Source of the DNA: Ignavibacterium sp.
GTDB lineage: Bacteria; Bacteroidota; Ignavibacteria; Ignavibacteriales; Ignavibacteriaceae
Assembly: GCA_025056745.1 (NCBI GenBank)
Contig: JANWVQ010000060.1
Location: forward strand, 1 to 51,884
Reading direction: 5' to 3'
Length of the DNA stretch: 51,884 bases
Positions 28,187 to 37,799 of the stretch are shown here, one piece after another (within the stretch, counting starts at the first letter, position 1; each line of letters opens with the position of its first letter). The notes under the pieces were generated by a model, which worked only from the letters and a program-made list of their open reading frames with translations, was not told the origin of the DNA and did not search any database. Made by a program: the position numbers and the translations under genes.

Positions 28187-28735
28187 TTGAAATATATTAA
28201 AAGTTCAATACTTATTGTGGTTTTAGTTACGCTACTGCTGATAAACAGTGGCGCTTATGTTTTATTGTATTTATCTTCTCTAAAGATTGTCAAAGAAACA
28301 ATTCATTATCTAATTGAAAGTGATAAACTGAATCATCAGCTCATTATTGTTTCATTTTCTAAAAAAGATTTAGAAAGCAAGATTATTAAGTTCGAATGGA
28401 TTGAAGAAAAAGAATTTCGATTTAATGGAAAATTGTACGATATAAAAAGAGATTTATCTGATGAGGATTCTCTTCGTTTTTTGTGTTATCAGGATGAACA
28501 CGAAAATTTATTGGAAAAAATTTTTAACAAATATTCGGACTCTGATAAAAACAAGAATTCAAGTCAACCTGTCAAACTTATTATTAATTTTTTAGCTTTA
28601 TTCTTTCAAGAAGCTGAAAGTCAAAATTCAATAGTTCAGTCAATGACATTCAGCTTGTTTGATCCTTTCCATTTAATCTATAACTATCTTGAAGTTTTAA
28701 CTCCTCCACCCAAAAATGATTTCATCTATTCATAA
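28187..28735 (+). CDS. Small membrane-anchored protein of unknown family
   Basis: A 182-residue product starting at TTG, with AAAGG ahead. It has one hydrophobic N-terminal helix (about 7-29), a charged middle, a Ser/Asp/Lys-rich patch near 118-126, a second hydrophobic segment (LIINFLALFF) and a closing LTPPPKNDF. I do not recognise the family. It lies 41 bases before a TonB-dependent receptor. Short single-helix proteins ahead of such receptors are frequent in Bacteroidota and are often metal-regulated; that parallel is inference. A hairpin covers its stop codon. Confidence 0.6.
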   Translation: MKYIKSSILIVVLVTLLLINSGAYVLLYLSSLKIVKETIHYLIESDKLNHQLIIVSFSKKDLESKIIKFEWIEEKEFRFNGKLYDIKRDLSDEDSLRFLCYQDEHENLLEKIFNKYSDSDKNKNSSQPVKLIINFLALFFQEAESQNSIVQSMTFSLFDPFHLIYNYLEVLTPPPKNDFIYS

Positions 28736-28745
28736 AATCATTTTT
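28712..28745 (+). terminator. Hairpin with T-rich tail over the stop codon
   Basis: AAAAATGATTT at 28712-28722 pairs perfectly with AAATCATTTTT at 28735-28745 around a 12-base loop, followed by GTTTATT. It lies between the small protein gene and the receptor gene, so it could be a terminator or attenuator. The stem is AT-rich and hence weak. Confidence 0.4.
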
Positions 28746-28776
28746 GTTTATTAAAATCAATTTAAGGAGTTAAACT

Positions 28777-30933
28777 ATGAAAAATTCTTTATTTGGATTT
28801 TTAGTGGGATTTCTATTGCTTTTAATTAACCCAAATAAAATTAATGCACATAATGTATTTCAAGAAAAATTATCATCTGAAATTGATACAATAAAATACC
28901 AAACTGATGAAGTTATTGTTACTGGAACAAGGACGACGAAAAAAATAATTGATATTCCCTATCCTGTTGTGAGAATTTCTAATAAAACTTATAAATATGA
29001 CAGAAAAACTTCTATTAGTGATATATTAAATGTCGCTCCCGGAGTATTTATGCAAAACAGATATGGTAATCACGATGTAAGAATATCAATCAGAGGTTTT
29101 GGAAGCAGATCAAATTCAGGCATACGCGGAGTTAGAATATTATTAGATGGAATTCCAGAATCGGAACCAGATGGTCAAACAAGAATTGAGGCTATAGATT
29201 TTAACTCTGTTGGTAGTATTGAAATTGTTAAAGGGAATTCATCATCACTTTATACTAATGCGCCTGGTGGAGTTGTGAACTTCATTAATGATATAAATTT
29301 TCCAAATAATTTCTTTACAATATTTAATGATTTTGGTTCTTTCAACTTACGAAGAAATGGATTTAAAACTGGAATTAGAACTCCTGATTATGGATTTCTT
29401 TTAACATATACTTATCATAATTATAAAGGGTATCGAGCTCATAGTGAAGACTATTGGCATATCGTTAATACAGTTTTAGAAACAGATCCGGGAAAGAACA
29501 CGAGTTTGCAATTTCTCGGATATTTCGTAAGTGGATTAATAAGATTGCCAGGCTCATTAACAAAAAGTGAATTTAATAAAGATCCTTTTCAAGCAGCAAA
29601 ACGTGAAGTTGATTTTGATTTCAGAAGAATATCCAAAAAAGGAAGGGTTGGACTCAGACTAAATTCTAAGTTTGGTGAATCTCTTAATAATGAAGTAGAG
29701 TTAACAACTTATGGAACGATTAAATATCTTGAAAGAACACAAAGAAACTATCGAATAATTAATCGTTATGGATTAGGAGCATCTTTAAGATTCTCTAATA
29801 AATCTACACTCCTCCAAAACCTTAATAATGAGTTTAGCTTGGGTGGTGATTTTTTCTATCAGACTGGTCCCGTAGAAGATTATAATAATATTTCCGGGAA
29901 AAAAGGCGATATATTAAATTATCTTACAGATGAAACGATTGGAAACTCAGGATTTTACATTCAAAATAATTTTGAATTATTGAAAAATAAGTTGTTCTTG
30001 TTAGTTAGTGGAAGATATGACAATGTATATTTTGATCAAAAAGATCAATTACTAGCCATAAGAAATGATATAAGAAGATTTAAAGCATTTACACCAAAAG
30101 CAGCTTTGAATTATAAACTTACTCCATCTGTTTCAATTTATTCTTCTTATGGAATGAGTTTTGACTCACCGGCAGGCAATGAATTAGATAATTATCCATT
30201 AAGCTCCAATGGTGGAACAACTTTAATAAATCCCGATCTTAAACCTCAAAAATCAAATAACTTTGAATTGGGTATTAAAGGTAATTTAATTGATTTGAAC
30301 AGGAAGTTTTTTGGTGATACTTATTTTGAAGTAACATTCTTTAATAGCATTATTTCAGATGAAATAGTTCCCTTTGAAGTTTATGGAGATGTATTCTATA
30401 GAAATTCAGCCAAAACAATCAGAACTGGATTAGAAGTTGGTGGAAATACCACAGTAATACAAGGATTAAAACTATCTTTATCTTATGCTTATTCAAAATT
30501 CAAATATGACGAATATAAAGCCATCTCAATTGAGGTTGATAGTTTGGGCAATATAAAAACTAAAATCAGAGATTTTGCTGGAAATTTTGTCCCATCAGTG
30601 CCTGAACATAATATTTTTACTTCTATTGAGTATGAGCATAATTTCAGTTATGAGCTTTTAGGATTTATTAAAGGAAGTTTACAGTACGTCTCAGGTTTAT
30701 TTGTTAATGATGCAAATGAAGACAAAACCAGTGATTACACTTTATTCGGTCTAACAACTGGAATTGAATATAAGTTAGGAAATTTTTCTATGTTGCTTTC
30801 AGGTGGAATGAATAATATTTTCAATAAAAAATATGTAGGTTTTATAAATATCAACTCCACCAATAAAAGATTTTATGAAACTGGTGAGCCAAGAACATTC
30901 TTTGCATCATTCAGAATAGGATACACCTTCTGA
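28777..30933 (+). CDS. TonB-dependent outer-membrane receptor
   Basis: The protein imports a scarce ligand across the outer membrane using TonB energy. The 718 residues comprise a signal peptide (about 1-24), a TonB-box-like DEVIVTGTR near 45, a plug domain (about 55-170) with IRGFG, LLDGIPESEPDGQT and VEIVKG-like SIEIVKGNSS, and a 22-strand-type barrel. The last residue is Phe in RIGYTF, as barrel assembly requires. The plug wording resembles siderophore or citrate receptors of the FecA kind. AAGGAG precedes the ATG. The stop shares one base with the next gene's start. Confidence 0.93.
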   Translation: MKNSLFGFLVGFLLLLINPNKINAHNVFQEKLSSEIDTIKYQTDEVIVTGTRTTKKIIDIPYPVVRISNKTYKYDRKTSISDILNVAPGVFMQNRYGNHDVRISIRGFGSRSNSGIRGVRILLDGIPESEPDGQTRIEAIDFNSVGSIEIVKGNSSSLYTNAPGGVVNFINDINFPNNFFTIFNDFGSFNLRRNGFKTGIRTPDYGFLLTYTYHNYKGYRAHSEDYWHIVNTVLETDPGKNTSLQFLGYFVSGLIRLPGSLTKSEFNKDPFQAAKREVDFDFRRISKKGRVGLRLNSKFGESLNNEVELTTYGTIKYLERTQRNYRIINRYGLGASLRFSNKSTLLQNLNNEFSLGGDFFYQTGPVEDYNNISGKKGDILNYLTDETIGNSGFYIQNNFELLKNKLFLLVSGRYDNVYFDQKDQLLAIRNDIRRFKAFTPKAALNYKLTPSVSIYSSYGMSFDSPAGNELDNYPLSSNGGTTLINPDLKPQKSNNFELGIKGNLIDLNRKFFGDTYFEVTFFNSIISDEIVPFEVYGDVFYRNSAKTIRTGLEVGGNTTVIQGLKLSLSYAYSKFKYDEYKAISIEVDSLGNIKTKIRDFAGNFVPSVPEHNIFTSIEYEHNFSYELLGFIKGSLQYVSGLFVNDANEDKTSDYTLFGLTTGIEYKLGNFSMLLSGGMNNIFNKKYVGFININSTNKRFYETGEPRTFFASFRIGYTF

Positions 30934-32588
30934 TGAAAAAATATATTGTAAGCTTTTTAGTTTTGATATCTTTAGCCACTTCCCTACCACAGGGAAGTGG
31001 TCTTTCTATTGGAGCAAATTATATCATTTATCCAAGTAATGTCTCACAGACTGAGCCATTTATAGTTAAGCATCCAACTAACAAGAATATTTTATTCGCC
31101 ACGGCTAACACAATAACATTTCAACCTTCATTCTTTGTGAGTGAAGGTGTTTATACAACTACGAATGGCGGAAACAGCTGGTTCGGAAGTGATACTTGCA
31201 ACGGAGCTAATATTTTATTCCATCAAGGAGATCCTGGAATTACAATTGACAAAAATGGGGTTTTCATTCTAACTCGCCTAGGAAGACAACCATTTTATGG
31301 AATTTACTCTCATCATTCTACTGATTATGGATTGAATTGGTCATCTCAAAAGTTAATAACAAGAGATGGAGAATCTTTATATGAGAGAGCTAGTATAATT
31401 TCTGATAATAATCCATTAAGTCCTTTCTTTGGTAGAACATATTGCACTTGGGTTAGATTAGCTGGAAATTTTCCAGTTGAATTTTCATACTTAGATGATA
31501 TTCAACAAAATTGGAGCAATAAAATTATCGTTAACTCTTTCAATCAAAGATGCTCGGGAACAGATATAGAAATTGGTTTAAATGGAGAAGTTTATATCTG
31601 CTATGCTATAGTTTCAAGTACATCTCCATTTAATGAAACTGCTATTGGATTTGCTAAATCTACAAATGGTGGATTGAATTGGACTGTAAATAACAACGCT
31701 TTTGAAGTTAACGGTATTACCGGTGTTTTGCCAACCAAATCCAATATTCGAGTCAATGGCTTACCGAGAATAGCAATTGATAAATCTAATTCACCTCATA
31801 GAGGTAATATTTATATTGTAACAACACAAAGGAACAGATTTCCAGCAGGAAATGATCCGGATATTATTTTGGTAAAATCAACTGATAATGGTAACACTTG
31901 GTCTAATCCAATTAGAGTAAATCAAGACAATTTTAACAACGGGAAAATACAATACTTCCCTGCAATTGATGTTGATGACTACGGTGGGATAAATATAATT
32001 TATTATGATGATAGAACAACTACATCAGATTCCGCAAGTGTTTTTCTTTCACGTTCAACCGATGGAGGTAATACTTGGAATGATTATAAAATTAGTGATA
32101 GAAATTTCAAACCAATTCCAATTGGTGGATTAGGACAGGGTTATCAAGGAGATAATATAGACTTAGTTTCAGTTGAAAATAAAATTTTTCCAGTTTGGAT
32201 GGATAATCGAACAGGAATATATCAAATATGGAGTGCTCCAATTTCTTTTTCACCAAATTCAGCAGCTGAAGAAAATTTTTCTCCTAAAGATTTTTATTTA
32301 TACCAAAATTATCCAAATCCATTTGGTAGAAATTCTTACTCAAATTATCAAAGCACCCAAATTTTTTGGCAATCGCCAGTAAGTGGTCATACAACATTGA
32401 AAATTTTCGATGTCCTTGGAAATGAAGTTGCTACTTTAGTTGATGATTACAAAAAAGCAGGTAAATATCAAATTGATTTCTCTGCAATTAGTTCAGTTAA
32501 TGGAATAACTCTTTCAAGCGGGATATATTTTTACAGACTACAAGTAGGCAACTTTGTTGAAACTAAAAAAATGATTTTTATACAATAG
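30933..32588 (+). CDS. Secreted Asp-box (BNR) beta-propeller protein with T9SS sorting domain
   Basis: A 551-residue secreted protein: signal peptide (about 1-19), a sialidase-like propeller and a T9SS type A domain from about 455 (YQNYPNPF). At least five Asp-box turns occur: TNGGNSW, STDYGLNW, STNGGLNW, STDNGNTW and STDGGNTW. Asp boxes mark the fold, not activity, and I see no clear sialidase arginine triad, so no enzyme is claimed. It starts on the receptor's stop (TGATG), so the two are translationally coupled and the propeller may bind the receptor's ligand. Confidence 0.82.
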   Translation: MKKYIVSFLVLISLATSLPQGSGLSIGANYIIYPSNVSQTEPFIVKHPTNKNILFATANTITFQPSFFVSEGVYTTTNGGNSWFGSDTCNGANILFHQGDPGITIDKNGVFILTRLGRQPFYGIYSHHSTDYGLNWSSQKLITRDGESLYERASIISDNNPLSPFFGRTYCTWVRLAGNFPVEFSYLDDIQQNWSNKIIVNSFNQRCSGTDIEIGLNGEVYICYAIVSSTSPFNETAIGFAKSTNGGLNWTVNNNAFEVNGITGVLPTKSNIRVNGLPRIAIDKSNSPHRGNIYIVTTQRNRFPAGNDPDIILVKSTDNGNTWSNPIRVNQDNFNNGKIQYFPAIDVDDYGGINIIYYDDRTTTSDSASVFLSRSTDGGNTWNDYKISDRNFKPIPIGGLGQGYQGDNIDLVSVENKIFPVWMDNRTGIYQIWSAPISFSPNSAAEENFSPKDFYLYQNYPNPFGRNSYSNYQSTQIFWQSPVSGHTTLKIFDVLGNEVATLVDDYKKAGKYQIDFSAISSVNGITLSSGIYFYRLQVGNFVETKKMIFIQ

Positions 32589-32602
32589 TAAATTTTCAAC
32601 AG

Positions 32603-33898
32603 CTATTTGATACAGACCATAGGTTTGGTTTTTACTTTGTCTCCAATTCTTAATTGATAATAATATACTCCTGATGGGAATGATGAATTCATAATGTATA
32701 ATGTAGAATGAAAACCTGATTGAAAATAACCCTCAATAATTGTATCTAATTCCTCGCCTAAAGAATTAAATAATTTAATAGATAGATAATCACTTGAAGA
32801 ATTTCTCCAATTAATAGTTGTTCCTGAATTAAATGGATTTGGATAGTTCTGGTATAAATCAAAATCATCAACGATAATATTACTTTTATAATCTACATAA
32901 TTTGGCTGCAAACGATAGATTAGTATTTTTCCGCTATCAGCAACACTTAATCCAAAAGTAGAATCTACAAACTCAATATCATATATCATCAAATTATCTG
33001 GAGTAGGAATCGTCTCCCAATTGTATCCATAATCTTTACTGAAAATAAACTCATTTTGAAATGTTCCCCAAATTTCTCTATCAGTTCTTTTAGAAATTCC
33101 TCTGCATACACCATAATAAGGAATTTCGAAAAAGTACCAAGATGTACCAAGATTTGTTGTTTTAAAGATTGCACTTGGATAGCTTCTTTCAATATCACTT
33201 GCAATTGTAATCACACTTGTTGAATTTAGAAATTCCATATCAAAAAACGGATCAGCATAGGCAGAGTCTGTATTCCAAGATAGTCCACCATTTGAACAAT
33301 GCCATATTACTCCACCAAAATCAAAATATCCACCAACTGCAAATCCATAATTTTTGTTTATGAATCTAATTTTCCTGACTGGATATTGTGAGAAGATTAA
33401 TGTGTCTCTTTGAACTGGCAACCAGTTTTCACCTGCATCTAAAGTGTAGTGAAACATATTTTGATCACCACCAATAAAACCCTTCAAACTATCAATAAAA
33501 CAAATTGTAAAAAGAGTTACATCATCTGGCCGAAATCTTTTTCTATTCCAAGTTATTCCTCCATTTGAAGTTGAAAGAATATTATTTAGGACAGTTATTC
33601 CATTAGATCCATTTTCAATTGCCCAGCCTTTATCCTTGTCAATGAAAAAAATATCTGTGATTTCGAAGTTTGGATTGTAATTCTGAACTTGCCAATTCAT
33701 ACCTTTATCATTCGAGTAAAGTATGTAAGAGCTATCGCCTGCAATCCATATATTTAGGGAGTCAATCACAAAAATTTGTTTAAGATTTGCTTTAACAGGG
33801 GTTTGATAAACTGTCCAAACAAGATTTTGTGATATTACATTAATACTGAATATTATAAGTAAAGAAAATAAGTTTATAATAAAATTAATTTTAGTCAT
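32603..33898 (-). CDS. Secreted YCF48-like propeller protein with T9SS sorting domain
   Basis: A protein of about 431 residues. The longer frame opens at 33937, but ATG at 33898 begins a proper signal peptide (TKINFIINLFSLLIIFS ... VISQ). Six Asp-box-like turns recur about every 45-50 residues: SNDKGMNW, TSNGGITW, TLDAGENW, CSNGGLSW, TTNLGTSW and SKDYGYNW. They predict a BNR/YCF48-type propeller. A T9SS type A domain (YQNYPNPF) takes the last 85 residues or so. It is tail to tail with the other propeller gene, 14 bases apart. Function beyond surface display is unknown. Confidence 0.82.
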   Translation of the reverse strand: MTKINFIINLFSLLIIFSINVISQNLVWTVYQTPVKANLKQIFVIDSLNIWIAGDSSYILYSNDKGMNWQVQNYNPNFEITDIFFIDKDKGWAIENGSNGITVLNNILSTSNGGITWNRKRFRPDDVTLFTICFIDSLKGFIGGDQNMFHYTLDAGENWLPVQRDTLIFSQYPVRKIRFINKNYGFAVGGYFDFGGVIWHCSNGGLSWNTDSAYADPFFDMEFLNSTSVITIASDIERSYPSAIFKTTNLGTSWYFFEIPYYGVCRGISKRTDREIWGTFQNEFIFSKDYGYNWETIPTPDNLMIYDIEFVDSTFGLSVADSGKILIYRLQPNYVDYKSNIIVDDFDLYQNYPNPFNSGTTINWRNSSSDYLSIKLFNSLGEELDTIIEGYFQSGFHSTLYIMNSSFPSGVYYYQLRIGDKVKTKPMVCIK

Positions 33899-33955
33899 TA
33901 ATAATAATTCAAATTGATTGACATAAAAATAACTCAATAATAAAAAAATACTTTT

Positions 33956-34459
33956 ATGAAAAATTTATTCTTAATACGCCACGCAAAATCTAGTTGGAAA
34001 GAGCCTCATTTACCGGATTTTGAAAGACCTCTTAATAAAAGAGGTAAGGAAAGTCTGAAAATAATGAGTAAGTTTTTCTCTGAGAAATATCCGAAACCTG
34101 ATTTAATTTTATCAAGCCCAGCAGAAAGGGCAAAAGTTACTGCAATTAGTTTTGCAGAGAAATTAAATTATAAAGTTGAAAAGATAATTTTCTTGGAAGA
34201 ACTTTATATGGCTGATTCAAGTGATATTGCAAAAATAATTTCACAGCAGAATGAAGATTCAACCTCAATTGCATTATTTGGTCATAATCCTGGTCTAACT
34301 GATTTTGTTAATCTTTACAGTAAATCTGTATTGGAAAATATTCCAACTTGTGGAATAGTACATTTAAGAATGGAGAATAATTGGAAAAGCTTAAAGCATA
34401 GAAGTTTATCAATGGTAGATTTTTTCTATCCTAAAATGTTTGGAGAGTTTAAGGATTAA
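33956..34459 (+). CDS. SixA-like phosphohistidine phosphatase (histidine phosphatase superfamily)
   Basis: A 167-residue member of the histidine phosphatase superfamily. The catalytic motif is IRHAKSSW with Arg8 and His9, followed by FERPLNKRGKES; the second histidine is His110 in FGHNPGLTD. The AKSSW wording and the short length fit SixA, which removes phosphate from phosphohistidine in signalling or phosphotransfer proteins. It is divergent from the propeller gene, and a strong terminator follows. Confidence 0.85.
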   Translation: MKNLFLIRHAKSSWKEPHLPDFERPLNKRGKESLKIMSKFFSEKYPKPDLILSSPAERAKVTAISFAEKLNYKVEKIIFLEELYMADSSDIAKIISQQNEDSTSIALFGHNPGLTDFVNLYSKSVLENIPTCGIVHLRMENNWKSLKHRSLSMVDFFYPKMFGEFKD

Positions 34460-34504
34460 ATTTTTTTATGTGTTAATTCAAAACTTATGGTGATTAATTA
34501 CAAT

Positions 34505-34543
34505 AAAATTGTCAGTCCTCGAAAATCTTAGACTGACAATTTT
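34505..34543. terminator. Bidirectional terminator
   Basis: AAAATTGTCAGTC (34505-34517) pairs perfectly over 13 bases with GACTGACAATTTT (34531-34543) around a 13-base loop. A and T runs flank both sides. It sits between two converging genes and can stop transcripts in both directions. Confidence 0.8.
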
Positions 34544-34577
34544 AATTTTGAAATTTAATTTTAACATACAGAGAAAT

Positions 34578-36833
34578 TTATTTTATACCAGTTTGAGCAT
34601 CTACTACAGCAATTGCAGTCATATTTATAATATCATCAACAGTTGCCCCTCTTTGTAAAACGTGAACAGGTTTTCTCATACCTAATAGGATAGGACCGAT
34701 AACCGTTGCTTGACCTATTCGAGCCATAAGTTTATAAGCAATGTTTGCAGAGCCTAGATCTGGAAATATTAAAACATTAGCACCTCCTTTAATTTCAGCA
34801 AACGGAAATGTTTTTTCAATTATCTCTGGAACCACAGCTGTATCAGCTTGCATTTCTCCATCAACAATTAAATCAGGTCTTTTGGATTTAACGATCTTGA
34901 CTGCTTCCTTTACTTTTATTGATTCTGGATAAGGAGCGCTTCCAAAGTTACTGAAAGATAGCATTGCAATTTTAGGAGTTACATCAAAAGACTTTACTGC
35001 ATCAGCTGCTGAAATAGCAATCTCTGCAAGCTGCTGAGCATTTGGATTAACATTCACTGTACAATCTGAGAAGAAGTAAGTTTCTTTTTTCGTTATAACT
35101 ATATACATCCCTGAAACTACAGAGAAATCATCTTTAACACCAATACATTGTAAAGCAGGTTTAATTGTATTAGGATAGCTTGTAGTGTAACCACTTATCA
35201 TTGCATCAGCATCACCTAAAGCTAACATCATTGAACCGTAGTAGTTGTTCTTTTTAATTATTTCTCTTGCATCATAAAGTGTGGCTCCTTTTCTTTGTCT
35301 TCTCTTAAAGAATTCTTGAGCATATTCCTCACATTTTTCACACTGCATAGGATCAATAATTTGAAATTCATTTTCATCATAACCTATTCTTTTTATTTCA
35401 TTCAGGATTTTTTCTTTATTGCCAAGTAAAATCGGATTTGCAATTCCATCATTAAAAACACTATGAGCAGCTCTGATAATATTCTCTTCTTCACCTTCAG
35501 GATAAACTACTTTCTTAGGTTTTCTTTGAGCTTTATGAATCATTACTCTAACAATTTCTTTTGACAGTCCAAGACGTTCTTTAAGTTGTTCTTCATAAGC
35601 CGTCCAATCCATCTCTTTTATTTTTGCAACTCCAGTTTCAATTGCAGCTTTCGCAACAGCAGGAGCAACATACCAAAGCACTCTTGGATCAAATGGTTTA
35701 GGTATAATATAATTTTTACCAAATTGAAATTCTTCTCCACCATAAGCTTTGATCACCATTTCAGGGACTTTTTCTTTTGCTAATCTTGCTAAAGCGAGAG
35801 TTGCTGCCATTTTCATTTCATCATTAATTTGAACTGCTCGAACATCCAGTGCTCCTCTGAAAATAAATGGAAATCCTAATACGTTATTGACTTGATTAGG
35901 GAAATCACTTCTTCCTGTTGCCATTATCAAATCATCTCTAACTGAAATAGCATCATCATACATTATTTCAGGATCAGGATTTGCCATTGCAAATATGATT
36001 GGATTCTTTGCCATTGATTTGACCATTTCTTTACTAACAACTCCTCCAACAGATAATCCAATAAAAACATCTGCATCTTTCATCGCTTCAGCTAATGAAT
36101 TAAATCCAATATTTTGAGCAAACTCTTTTTTATATTTATTCAAATCAGTTCTGTCTTTAGTAATACAACCTTTGGTATCAAACATCCAAATATTTTCTTT
36201 TTTAGCTCCAGCCATTATATAATGTTTACAACACGATATAGCAGAAGCACCAGCACCATTAACAATAATCTTGACTTTATCTATTTCTTTTCCTGCAAGC
36301 TCTAAAGCATTAATTAACGCTGCACAAGAGATTATAGCAGTGCCGTGCTGATCATCGTGAAAAACTGGAATATTCATAGTTGCTTTTAATGTTTCTTCTA
36401 TTTCAAAGCATTCGGGAGCTTTAATGTCCTCGAGATTTATACCACCAAATGTTGGTTCAAGTAATTGACAAACTCTAATAACTTCTTTAGGGTCTTTTGA
36501 ATTTACTTCAATATCAAAAACATCTATATCAGCAAATCTTTTAAATAAAACACCTTTACCTTCCATAACAGGTTTTCCTGCTTCAGGTCCAATATCACCA
36601 AGCCCTAGAACTGCGGTTCCATTTGATAAAACAGCTACTAAATTTCCTTTTGCTGTGTATTTATAAACATCTTCAACATTTTTGTGAATTTCTCTACAGG
36701 GTTCAGCGACCCCGGGTGTATATGCTAGTGATAAATCGCGAGAAGTTAAACAAGGTTTAGAGGGAATAACTTCTATTTTCCCTATTCTTCCACTGCTGTG
36801 ATATAATAGGGCTTCTTCTTTTGTAATTTTCAT
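34578..36833 (-). CDS. maeB: NADP-dependent malic enzyme with phosphotransacetylase-like C-terminal domain
   Basis: It decarboxylates malate to pyruvate, supplying NADPH. The 751-residue form is the MaeB type. The N-terminal malic domain has [10 protein letters not shown], and the NAD(P) domain has [11 protein letters not shown] and MANPDPEIM. The phosphotransacetylase-like domain (from about 430) has [26 protein letters not shown] and [16 protein letters not shown]. That domain regulates oligomeric MaeB through acetyl-CoA and is usually not an active transferase. AAGGAGATCAC precedes the ATG. It is monocistronic between a terminator and a 180-base gap. Confidence 0.95.
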   Translation of the reverse strand: MKITKEEALLYHSSGRIGKIEVIPSKPCLTSRDLSLAYTPGVAEPCREIHKNVEDVYKYTAKGNLVAVLSNGTAVLGLGDIGPEAGKPVMEGKGVLFKRFADIDVFDIEVNSKDPKEVIRVCQLLEPTFGGINLEDIKAPECFEIEETLKATMNIPVFHDDQHGTAIISCAALINALELAGKEIDKVKIIVNGAGASAISCCKHYIMAGAKKENIWMFDTKGCITKDRTDLNKYKKEFAQNIGFNSLAEAMKDADVFIGLSVGGVVSKEMVKSMAKNPIIFAMANPDPEIMYDDAISVRDDLIMATGRSDFPNQVNNVLGFPFIFRGALDVRAVQINDEMKMAATLALARLAKEKVPEMVIKAYGGEEFQFGKNYIIPKPFDPRVLWYVAPAVAKAAIETGVAKIKEMDWTAYEEQLKERLGLSKEIVRVMIHKAQRKPKKVVYPEGEEENIIRAAHSVFNDGIANPILLGNKEKILNEIKRIGYDENEFQIIDPMQCEKCEEYAQEFFKRRQRKGATLYDAREIIKKNNYYGSMMLALGDADAMISGYTTSYPNTIKPALQCIGVKDDFSVVSGMYIVITKKETYFFSDCTVNVNPNAQQLAEIAISAADAVKSFDVTPKIAMLSFSNFGSAPYPESIKVKEAVKIVKSKRPDLIVDGEMQADTAVVPEIIEKTFPFAEIKGGANVLIFPDLGSANIAYKLMARIGQATVIGPILLGMRKPVHVLQRGATVDDIINMTAIAVVDAQTGIK

Positions 36834-37012
36834 TGTGATCTCCTTAGAATTTAAAATTTCGTATGAAAATTGTGTGGTATTCGTTTTCTGTATTTTTTAA
36901 TTTAAGAATTGAATAGTGAATGAGGATATAAAAAGTCTTTTCCAAGCTTTTGCTTTCAATAAATCAAATATTTTACTTTCAAAATTACTTAATTAGTTGA
37001 CTATAGCAAAAA

Positions 37013-37771
37013 TTATTTTTGTGTGGCTTCTAATTGAAGTTTTTCAGAAAGTTCTTTCCCCAAGTAAACATCAATTAAATAGTGAAGAATATATAAAATA
37101 GGAGTTAGCAAGACTGCAATAATGAATTTGTAAATGTAATTTACTAAACCGATTGCAAAAACTAACTTTAAATCCCATCCAGCCCCAATATAAAATGCAA
37201 TGAATAGAACTACGAAACTATCAATAAACTGAGAAACTAAAGTGGAACCTGTTGCTCTCAACCATATTTTAGAACTTCCTGTTTTAGATTTTACAAGATG
37301 AAATACTGTTACATCAACCAACTGACCAATTAAAAAAGCTACGAGAGAACCCACAATAATCCAAAGCCCTTGACCAAAAATCACGTTGAAAGCTAAATCC
37401 ATATTGATGCTTCCAAGAGGAGTTTCCCGAACAATCCAGAAATCAGCAGGCTTGAGTCCCATAGAGAAATAAATCATAAAGTATGCATAAGAGATTAATC
37501 CTGCGGCAGAGAATGACATAAATCTAACCCCTTTACGACCAAAGTATTCGTTAATTATATCTGTCATTATAAAAACAACAGGCCATAATAAAACACCAGC
37601 GGTTAGATTGAAAGAAAGATTCTCTACACCAAAAAAATTAAAGTTAAATTGTTTTATTCCCAAAGTCTTTTCTAAAGAGAATATTTTTACTCCAATGAAT
37701 TCAGCTAATAGCGCATTTGCTACGAAAAATGCACCTAAGATAAAAAATAGTCTGTTCTCTTTTGATTTCAT
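37013..37771 (-). CDS. Queuosine precursor transporter (YhhQ/VUT1 family)
   Basis: A 252-residue inner-membrane protein with about six transmembrane helices. Family marks are FIMTDIINEYFGRKGVR after the second helix and ATGSTLVSQFIDSFVV in the fourth to fifth helix region. E. coli YhhQ takes up the queuine precursors preQ0 and preQ1, so the same job is likely. It lies 28 bases after the Cys-rich gene and may share its transcript. No queuosine synthesis genes are in the window. Confidence 0.9.
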   Translation of the reverse strand: MKSKENRLFFILGAFFVANALLAEFIGVKIFSLEKTLGIKQFNFNFFGVENLSFNLTAGVLLWPVVFIMTDIINEYFGRKGVRFMSFSAAGLISYAYFMIYFSMGLKPADFWIVRETPLGSINMDLAFNVIFGQGLWIIVGSLVAFLIGQLVDVTVFHLVKSKTGSSKIWLRATGSTLVSQFIDSFVVLFIAFYIGAGWDLKLVFAIGLVNYIYKFIIAVLLTPILYILHYLIDVYLGKELSEKLQLEATQK

Positions 37772-37799
37772 TATTATAAAAATTAAAATGTATGATTAA

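Noticed and set aside
30933-32588. Sialidase activity for the Asp-box protein
   Set aside because: Asp boxes mark the propeller fold only; I could not find a convincing arginine triad, Tyr/Glu pair or RIP motif.
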